Shown here piece after piece: positions 58,693 through 64,000 of a stretch of DNA of 64,000 bases. Positions within the stretch are counted from its first letter, which is position 1; each line of letters begins with the position of its first letter. This DNA comes from Prevotella sp. oral taxon 376 (GTDB taxonomy: Bacteria; Bacteroidota; Bacteroidia; Bacteroidales; Bacteroidaceae), in contig NZ_PYXG01000001.1 of assembly GCF_003043945.1 (NCBI RefSeq), positions 1,414,501-1,478,500 on the forward strand, given 5' to 3'. Position numbers and translations under genes: made by a program. The notes below the pieces were generated by a model. The model made no database searches and was not told the DNA's origin. It was given only the letters and a program-made list of their open reading frames with translations.

Positions 58693-59904
58693 TTATTTAA
58701 GATGTAAAAAATGCCCCATTCTGTCGCGCTTGGTTTTCAGATAGTGCTCATTATATTTATTAGGCATGATTTCGATGGGCACATTCTCTACGATTTCGAG
58801 GCCATAAGCCTCAAGTCCTACACGCTTTACAGGATTATTCGTCATCAGGCGCATCTTGTGGACGCCGAGGCGTCGCAACATCTGTGCGCCACAGCCGTAG
58901 TCGCGCTCATCTGGCTTGAAACCCAGATGTACATTCGCGTCTACGGTGTCGTAGCCTTCCTCCTGAAGCTTGTATGCGGCAATCTTATTCATCAGGCCGA
59001 TTCCGCGTCCCTCCTGCTGCATATAGACGATTACGCCTTTTCCTTCTTGTTCTATCATCTGCATGGCCTTGTGGAGCTGCTCGCCACAGTCGCAACGAAG
59101 GCTTCCCAGAATATCGCCGGTGGCACATGAGGAATGTACACGCACGAGGATAGGCTCGTCTTCTTTCCAGTCTCCTTTTATGAGAGCCATATGCTCTATG
59201 CCGTTACTCTGCTGGCGGAAAGGTATCAGATGGAAATGCCCATATTCAGTGGGCATGTCGACCTCTTCACCCACTTCTATGATAGACTCCTTCTTCAATC
59301 GATAGGCTATCAGGTCCTTAATGGTAATAATTTTCAGATCCCATTCTTGTGCGAGCTTTTGTAGTTCAGGCATGCGGGCCATACTTCCGTCTTCATTCAT
59401 AATTTCCATCAAGGCTCCGGCTGGGTAAAGGCCGGCCAGCTTGCAGAGATCGATGGCGGCCTCGGTATGTCCGCTTCGCCTCAACACTCCATTGTCTTGT
59501 GCGTAGAGAGGGTTGATATGTCCCGGTCGGCCAAAAGTCTGCGGGGTTGAGTTCGGATCGGCAAGAGCCTTTATAGTTTCTGCGCGGTCATGGGTGGAAA
59601 CGCCTGTAGTACAGCCTTCAAGTTTGTCGATGGTAACGGTGAAAGGTGTACCGAGGACGGAAGTGTTGTCCGCAACTTGATGTGGCAAGTCTAATTCCTC
59701 GCAACGGCTGAGCGTGATGGGCGCACAGAGCACACCACGCGCGTTCTTCAACATGAAGTTCACTTTTTCTGGAGTAATCATTTCGGCTGCAGTGATGAGA
59801 TCTCCCTCATTCTCGCGGTCTTCGTCGTCAACGACGATTACGAACTTGCCTTCCTTGAAGTCTTTTACGGCATCTTCGATGCTACTCAGTTTGAAGTCTT
59901 CCAT
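58693..59904 (-). CDS. ribBA: Bifunctional 3,4-dihydroxy-2-butanone-4-phosphate synthase / GTP cyclohydrolase II
   Basis: 403 residues joining two riboflavin-pathway entry enzymes. The N-terminal DHBP synthase (about 1-200) has [12 protein letters not shown] and [12 protein letters not shown]. The C-terminal GTP cyclohydrolase II (about 205-400) has [24 protein letters not shown] with the three zinc cysteines, then QQEGRGIGL. Length is standard for RibBA. Riboflavin supply fits the flavodoxins and FMN reductase found elsewhere in the window. It starts 39 bases after the LptF/G gene with no promoter between, so they may be one transcript. Confidence 0.97.
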   Translation of the reverse strand: MEDFKLSSIEDAVKDFKEGKFVIVVDDEDRENEGDLITAAEMITPEKVNFMLKNARGVLCAPITLSRCEELDLPHQVADNTSVLGTPFTVTIDKLEGCTTGVSTHDRAETIKALADPNSTPQTFGRPGHINPLYAQDNGVLRRSGHTEAAIDLCKLAGLYPAGALMEIMNEDGSMARMPELQKLAQEWDLKIITIKDLIAYRLKKESIIEVGEEVDMPTEYGHFHLIPFRQQSNGIEHMALIKGDWKEDEPILVRVHSSCATGDILGSLRCDCGEQLHKAMQMIEQEGKGVIVYMQQEGRGIGLMNKIAAYKLQEEGYDTVDANVHLGFKPDERDYGCGAQMLRRLGVHKMRLMTNNPVKRVGLEAYGLEIVENVPIEIMPNKYNEHYLKTKRDRMGHFLHLK

Positions 59905-59943
59905 TGTTTTATACTTGCTTTTTAATCTATATACCTTATTATA

Positions 59944-61854
59944 TTATAGGTTCCCTTGGGTGATGGTGCCAATTCTTGAAATGATGTTTGCGTTGGTTTG
60001 CCGGATGCCCCTCAGGTCTTTAAGAAGTCTTAGCCTAAACCGCCACATCCTGAAATAGAAGAAAATTCCGGCAGGGACGCAGATTGCCGCTATCACATTC
60101 ATCCATTGTCGTTCGAATGGGCGGGTATGTGCCTTGGTAGCGATAATGGGATAGGTATTCAACTCGGCGAGTATTACCTTGTCGCGTGTATTCGAGAGGT
60201 TCTCTATGATAGTTTCTAACTCTTTCCCGATATGTTCTATCTCGTGGTCGGGATTGTATCTGAAGAATACCTTGATGACATCCGGAGCCGCCTTGAGATT
60301 TTTCTTTTGTGAATAGATTACGATTCTGGAGCTGATATCGCTCAGTTTCTCCGCATCCCCCGTATAATCAGGGTCTTGTATAATTACCTCCTTGCCATAG
60401 ACATGGCGCTTGACACGAAAACCCATCATGCGCATGAACAGGTTTTTCCAGATGTCGAAGTTGAAGACAACGGAGTCGTTGTTGGCCTTATAGGTTACGA
60501 ATATCGCAAGGGGAATAAGTACGGCAGGGGCAAGTGCCTTGCCGAACCATATCGCCCAGATGTTATCTCGCGCCATCTTGGATCCTGTGTTGTCGAGAAT
60601 GTAGAATACGATATAAACGAGTACCGCAGCGATGATCGGCACCCCCAGCCCGCCTTTTCGGATAATAGCACCCAAAGGTGCTCCAATGAAGAAGAATATC
60701 AGGCAAGAGAGGGCAAGTGTAAATTTACTCCATTCCTCTATCTTGTGTCGTCGAATAAGCCAGTCTCCATCGCTGGTTATCAACTGTTTGAACTCCAAAT
60801 CCATGACTTCCTGCTGTGCTTTGGACAGGGCTGTATTGAAAATGGTTCGCTTTTCCGTGTCTGTCTGTTTGACGAAAAGTGAGTCGAAGTTTATCTTTTG
60901 GCTTTTTATGATTTTCAAGACTTGCATGGAGTCTTTTTTTGAAATGCTGTCCTTACGATAATAGGAAATCCTTGCACTTGCCATATATGATCGCCCTATG
61001 CTGTCATAATGGATGGTCATCGAGTCGATGTCATTGCTCAATTGTTGTAGATTTTTCCCTCGCCAGTTGTTTGAGAGACTGGAGGCATCAGTCATGTTGA
61101 AGTCTCCGTCAAAGTCAAGTATGATTTTTTTTGCGACAAAGGACTCGCGGCGATAAGGTACGGAAGCACTATTCCCGAATTCTGACGACTGCATATTTTC
61201 AAACCATTCACCGCTATAGAGACTTAGCACGAGGTGCTTCTTCTCCGCTGTAGACTGTAACATTCCTGAGTCTGCAAGAATAATGGCTTGATCTTCGTAG
61301 CTTCCGGTCATCCGGTAGATCATGATTCCATACAACTTGCCAGTCTGCAAATCCTTTTTCTGCACATAGATGTTGCAATTTGGGATACCGTCATAAAAGA
61401 TTCCTTCTGGTATTTCGAGTTCTGGGCTCTTCTGTTTCATGGAAATCAAAAGCTGTGTTATCTTCTGACTCGCCTTCGGGCCAATGTTGTTCTGGAAGAC
61501 AAACGATACGAGCATAATGCAAACAGAGAATACGATAAGTGAACGGAAAGTCTGCATCAATGAAATTCCCGCCGCCTTGATGGCCGTCAGCTCGCTGCTT
61601 TCCCCGAGGTTCCCAAAAGAAATCAATGAAGATAGAAGCAAAGCCAATGGCAAGGCCTGGGGTACCATCATCAAACTCATGTACCAGAAAAACTGTCCCA
61701 GAATATCTATCGTGAGGCCTTTTCCAATCAGCTGATCTACATACATCCATAAGAACTGCATCATCAGTACGAACAAACTGACGAAGAAAGAACCTATGAA
61801 GAGCAGCAGGAACTGCCTGAGAATGAAGATGTCTAACTTCTTTATTCGAAACAT
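59944..61854 (-). CDS. LptF/LptG-type LPS export permease, enlarged
   Basis: 636 residues. The N-terminal helices ([28 protein letters not shown]) and the [22 protein letters not shown] segment identify the YjgP/YjgQ (LptF/G) permease family, which extracts lipopolysaccharide for export through LptC-A-D. A beta-jellyroll-type periplasmic region lies at about 135-365. The second helix block follows ([36 protein letters not shown]). Proteobacterial members have about 360 residues. Here there are about 150 extra residues after the usual end, including another hydrophobic segment ([20 protein letters not shown]) near the C-terminus. The partner LptB/C genes are not in the window. Confidence 0.9.
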   Translation of the reverse strand: MFRIKKLDIFILRQFLLLFIGSFFVSLFVLMMQFLWMYVDQLIGKGLTIDILGQFFWYMSLMMVPQALPLALLLSSLISFGNLGESSELTAIKAAGISLMQTFRSLIVFSVCIMLVSFVFQNNIGPKASQKITQLLISMKQKSPELEIPEGIFYDGIPNCNIYVQKKDLQTGKLYGIMIYRMTGSYEDQAIILADSGMLQSTAEKKHLVLSLYSGEWFENMQSSEFGNSASVPYRRESFVAKKIILDFDGDFNMTDASSLSNNWRGKNLQQLSNDIDSMTIHYDSIGRSYMASARISYYRKDSISKKDSMQVLKIIKSQKINFDSLFVKQTDTEKRTIFNTALSKAQQEVMDLEFKQLITSDGDWLIRRHKIEEWSKFTLALSCLIFFFIGAPLGAIIRKGGLGVPIIAAVLVYIVFYILDNTGSKMARDNIWAIWFGKALAPAVLIPLAIFVTYKANNDSVVFNFDIWKNLFMRMMGFRVKRHVYGKEVIIQDPDYTGDAEKLSDISSRIVIYSQKKNLKAAPDVIKVFFRYNPDHEIEHIGKELETIIENLSNTRDKVILAELNTYPIIATKAHTRPFERQWMNVIAAICVPAGIFFYFRMWRFRLRLLKDLRGIRQTNANIISRIGTITQGNL

Positions 61855-61903
61855 TTTAATCCTTTATCGTATTGCCATGCGGATTATCAGTTACAAAAGT
61901 AGT

Positions 61904-61922
61904 ACAAAAATATAAGAAACTC
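61904..61922 (-). promoter_or_regulatory. Two overlapping -7 candidates for the LptF/G-ribBA unit
   Basis: On the minus strand TATTTTTG (61922-61915) and TACTTTTG (61911-61904) both fit TAnnTTTG. They lie 50-60 bases before the ATG at 61854. Confidence 0.55.
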
Positions 61923-62014
61923 CCCGATTTTTAGATTTTTAATTTCTAATTAGGAGAAAATTCTCTTGTCAAAGAACTTTTTCTGTGAATGGGTAAAGAA
62001 AATCATCTTATTTC

Positions 62015-62046
62015 TTTGGAGAATTGAAAATTAAGTGTTACCTTTG
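62015..62046 (+). promoter_or_regulatory. Promoter of the CAU-anticodon tRNA
   Basis: TTTG (62015-62018), 20-base spacer, TACCTTTG (62039-62046), 30 bases before the tRNA. Confidence 0.85.
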
Positions 62047-62076
62047 CACCCGCAATTCCATCAGGCGATGGGTGAT

Positions 62077-62150
62077 GGCGGGATAGCTCAGCTGGTTAGA
62101 GCGTCGGATTCATAATCCGGAGGTCGTGGGTTCGGGTCCCACCCCCGCTA
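62077..62150 (+). tRNA. tRNA-Met (anticodon CAU; tRNA-Ile2 not excluded)
   Basis: A 74-base cloverleaf: D-arm TAGCTCAGCTGGTTAGAGC, anticodon stem TCGGA/TCCGG with loop TTCATAA (anticodon CAT), T-arm GTGGG-TTCGGGT-CCCAC. The acceptor GGCGGGA pairs with CCCCGCT with a G-T wobble at 1-72 and an A-C mismatch at 7-66. Discriminator A; CCA not encoded. The first pair can form, so it is not an initiator. Own promoter and terminator. Confidence 0.9.
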
Positions 62151-62159
62151 CAAAGAAGG

Positions 62160-62192
62160 GCTAGTAATCACTTGATTATTAGCTATTTTTTG
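62160..62192 (+). terminator. Terminator of the CAU-anticodon tRNA
   Basis: GCTAGTAATCA and TGATTATTAGC (62160-62183) pair with one mismatch around CT, followed by a long T-rich run. Confidence 0.8.
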
Positions 62193-62425
62193 TTTTTTTA
62201 AGGGAACAATTAAGGAATAATTTATATCACATACTCAACTTTGGGAACTTGAAGGTCTTATTTATCTAGATGAGATATCTCTGCAAAACTCTTCTTACTA
62301 GTATTTCAGAAAATAATCCTCATGTCTATTATGTCTTGGAGGAAAGCTATGTTGTTAGTTAATCGAGTGTCTATTCTCTGAAGATTTCAATAGCCAAATC
62401 CGCCTGCAATAAAGTCGGGGATTGT
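62193..62425. other. Intergenic region before the nitrilase-family gene
   Basis: Together with the tRNA terminator and the next promoter this is a gene-free stretch of 327 bases, A/T-rich. I see no structure or coding frame in it. Confidence 0.5.
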
Positions 62426-62456
62426 TTTGCAGTCAGGAAATAATTTCGTAGTTTTG
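62426..62456 (+). promoter_or_regulatory. Promoter of the amidase-FMN reductase pair
   Basis: TTTG (62426-62429), 19-base spacer, TAGTTTTG (62449-62456). It overlaps the formal upstream start of the amidase frame, so the ATG at 62478 is the real start. Confidence 0.75.
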
Positions 62457-62477
62457 TCCCAAAGAAGAGGATTTCTT

Positions 62478-63254
62478 ATGAAAGTAACTATTCTGCAGAC
62501 CGACATCGTTTGGGGTAATCCCAAGAAAAATCAGCGTGATGCGGAGACACTGATGGATGAGAATGAAGACTCTGACCTTTATGTGCTCCCGGAAATGTTC
62601 TCAACGGGATTTGCCACAGAGCCGGAAGGGGTGGCAGAGGCCGACGACTGCTCACTGAAATGGATGCAGGCGCAGTCAGTAAAAAGAAAATGCGCCATCG
62701 CCGGAAGCATTGCCGTGAAGGAGGGTAGCCGATTCTTCAATCGTTTTTATTTCGTCTTTCCTGACGGAATGGAAATTCATTACGATAAGCGGCACCTGTT
62801 TTCATATGGAGGTGAGGATGTGCACTTTACGCCAGGAAACGAGCGTGTAGTCGTAGAGTATCAGGATTTCCGGATTCTTCTTCAAGTCTGCTATGACCTC
62901 CGCTTCCCTATATTCAGCCGTAATCATAAAGATTACGATTTGGCGATTTATGTGGCTAACTGGCCTGCCATTCGGTTAGAGGCATGGTCTACTTTGCTTA
63001 AGGCCCGGGCCATTGAGAACCAATGCTATGTGATAGGGGTGAATCGGGTGGGTGAGGATTCTGTCTGCAATTATGCCGGGGGATCTGAAATCGTAGGGCC
63101 TTATGGCAAAACGATAGTAGAATGTGAGTCGGGAAAAGTGAGTGCGGCAACCGCCAAATTGAAGATTAGGCCGCTCAGAGGCTTTCGGAAAAGTTTCCCG
63201 GTCCTCGACGACGCGGATTCATGGCCGAGCATTCGAGATGATGACCAATTATAA
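62478..63254 (+). CDS. Nitrilase-superfamily amidase (omega-amidase / YafV type)
   Basis: 258 residues from the ATG at 62478. The catalytic triad is visible: Glu39 (LPEMFSTGF), Lys104 (HYDKRHLF) and Cys138 (QVCYDLRFP). The MFSTGF and YDLRFPIFSRN wording matches the omega-amidase/YafV subgroup, which hydrolyses 2-oxoglutaramate or 2-oxosuccinamate and cleans up glutamine- or methionine-transamination products. It is cytosolic. The FMN reductase gene follows 7 bases after the stop and is co-transcribed. Confidence 0.92.
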   Translation: MKVTILQTDIVWGNPKKNQRDAETLMDENEDSDLYVLPEMFSTGFATEPEGVAEADDCSLKWMQAQSVKRKCAIAGSIAVKEGSRFFNRFYFVFPDGMEIHYDKRHLFSYGGEDVHFTPGNERVVVEYQDFRILLQVCYDLRFPIFSRNHKDYDLAIYVANWPAIRLEAWSTLLKARAIENQCYVIGVNRVGEDSVCNYAGGSEIVGPYGKTIVECESGKVSAATAKLKIRPLRGFRKSFPVLDDADSWPSIRDDDQL

Positions 63255-63261
63255 AAACTAT

Positions 63262-63813
63262 ATGAACATGAAGAAAATCTTGTTTGTTGTGGGATCTACC
63301 CGCAGGCAATCGTTCAACCGACAGGTAGCCGATTATGTGTGTGAACTGCTGCAAAGCAGGGCTGAGGTCAGTTGTCTGGATTATGCGGATGTGCCTTTCG
63401 TCAATCAGGATATAGAGTTTCCCGCTCCAGAATCCGTTATCCGCGTAAGAGAGGCCGTCAAGGCCGCCGATGCCTTGTGGGTGTTCACGCCGGAGTATAA
63501 TTACAGCTATCCCGGCCTTGTCAAGAACCTCTTCGACTGGCTTTCGCGTCCGTTGACGGCTGGCGACTATGAGACGCCGACGCCTATCAGGGAAAAGCGT
63601 GTTGCTTTGACAGGCATTGGTGGGGCAGGAAAGACTTCTAAATGCCGGGAAAAGTTGGCAGAACTGCTGACCTTCATCGGCGCGGAGGTTGCGGAGCCTT
63701 CGTTAGGTCTGCGTGTAGACATGGCGGCCTGGGGCACCAATCAGCTGACTCTGGATGAAGAACAGAAAGCACAGCTCGCCGAGCAGGCCGATTCGTTTCT
63801 GGGTCTTTTATGA
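63262..63813 (+). CDS. NADPH-dependent FMN reductase family protein
   Basis: About 183 residues; ATG 63262 or 63268 are both good starts, while 63238 lies inside the amidase gene. ILFVVGSTRRQSFNRQVADYV is the flavin phosphate loop. WVFTPEYNYSYPGLVKNLFDWLSRP is the typical (P-E-Y-N)-(S-Y-P-G) flavin-contact motif of the YieF/ArsH-like NAD(P)H-dependent FMN reductases. It would pass electrons from NAD(P)H to quinones, metals or flavin in the cytosol. It is transcribed with the amidase. Confidence 0.9.
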   Translation: MNMKKILFVVGSTRRQSFNRQVADYVCELLQSRAEVSCLDYADVPFVNQDIEFPAPESVIRVREAVKAADALWVFTPEYNYSYPGLVKNLFDWLSRPLTAGDYETPTPIREKRVALTGIGGAGKTSKCREKLAELLTFIGAEVAEPSLGLRVDMAAWGTNQLTLDEEQKAQLAEQADSFLGLL

Positions 63814-63867
63814 TGAGGAAATGTCTTTCCGTTTGTATTGATATGCTACTTGGTGTAGGCTATCTTT

Positions 63868-63999
63868 TCAGTGGACCTTATCCGCCCAATCCTGCTCCAT
63901 GTCCGGTTGGTTCTCCTGACGGCTTCGTCCTTCAGCTCCTCCTTGCCAGGCGGCGTGCTGCTGTTGCCAGAGTTCTTGCTCGCCTTTTCGGTTATCACC
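63868..63999 (-). CDS. C-terminal end of an unidentified protein (5' end outside window)
   Basis: A minus-strand frame enters at the right edge and ends with TGA at 63870-63868. The 43 visible residues are hydrophilic and rich in Gln, Trp and charged residues (QELWQQQHAAWQGG, MEQDWADKVH), like the tail of a real protein. The plus-strand frame over the same bases gives an Arg/Leu/Ala-rich sequence typical of a shadow. No family can be assigned from so little. Confidence 0.4.
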   Translation of the reverse strand, partial: GDNRKGEQELWQQQHAAWQGGAEGRSRQENQPDMEQDWADKVH

Positions 64000-64000
64000 T

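Noticed and set aside
63810..64000. Plus-strand frame running off the right edge
   Set aside because: Arg/Leu/Ala-rich end typical of a shadow; the minus-strand frame over the same bases reads more like a true protein tail.
1..64000. Mobile element, prophage or integrated conjugative element
   Set aside because: No transposase, integrase, relaxase or phage structural gene, and no long terminal repeats, were seen on either strand.

Overview
This 64 kb window looks like ordinary chromosome from a member of the Bacteroidota, most likely a Prevotella-type (Prevotellaceae) organism. The main evidence is the Bacteroidota promoter signature: TAnnTTTG at about -7, often with TTTG or TTG 19-20 bases upstream, seen before most transcription units on both strands. 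Supporting gene content includes a BspA-like leucine-rich repeat protein, the exbB-exbD-exbD-tonB-phosphate-binding-like-TPR gene cluster, class II aldolase, GH127 and GH20 glycosidases with signal peptides, and many lipoproteins. No insertion sequence, integrase, prophage, rRNA operon or CRISPR array was seen. Assignment to genus is an inference.

Layout. 1-2.4 kb: end of an OstA/LptA-like gene, a small membrane protein and mutL. 2.5-9 kb: an OmpA-type porin, tRNA-Val, then purB-rluB-asnS. 9-11.7 kb: a short two-cysteine exported peptide gene directly followed by a large outer-membrane barrel receptor. 11.7-16.1 kb (minus): a Na+/H+ antiporter, a LolD-type ATPase, CvfB and a LolA-like protein, divergent from asd. 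17.6-21.4 kb: GH20 hexosaminidase, RlpA, glutamate dehydrogenase. 21.6-26.7 kb: a double-receiver/PEP-binding protein and a membrane-embedded MutS-like ATPase. 27-30 kb: aquaporin, sugar MFS porter, aldolase. 30.5-33.1 kb (minus): a DUF4831-type protein and Nnr. 33.2-37.4 kb: hpt-adk-obgE-pgeF-M23 peptidase operon. 37.6-39.7 kb (minus): two very small genes, an outer-membrane protein remnant and a stand-alone AICAR transformylase. 40-42.6 kb: a BspA-like protein and two small genes. 42.7-45.2 kb (minus): GH127 and rplS. 45.4-47.1 kb: a 5'-nucleotidase split into two genes in reversed order. 47.3-51.4 kb (minus): lipoprotein flavodoxin, TonB-dependent receptor, second lipoprotein flavodoxin, and an SDR gene broken by a single amber codon. 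51.6-57.2 kb (minus): TonB energy-transduction operon. 57.4-61.9 kb (minus): class I aminotransferase, ribBA, LptF/G permease. 62-64 kb: CAU-anticodon tRNA, nitrilase-family amidase, FMN reductase and the end of an unidentified minus-strand gene.

How they work together: most genes serve the cell envelope (OmpA, LolA/LolD, LptA/LptF, RlpA, M23, TonB system, receptors) and central nitrogen, carbon and purine metabolism. The TonB-ExbBD operon would energise the receptor at 48.9-50.8 kb, and possibly the barrel at 9.5-11.7 kb.

The two most unusual items are these. First, five separate intergenic regions carry short palindromic repeats that all have the same 22-bp period but an unrelated sequence at each locus. 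Second, there is a cluster of two signal-peptide-bearing (lipoprotein) flavodoxins wrapped around a TonB-dependent receptor, where one flavodoxin still has an intact internal ribosome-binding site and start just after its signal sequence. Similarity-based names come from recognising motifs in the translated sequence; no database search was run.
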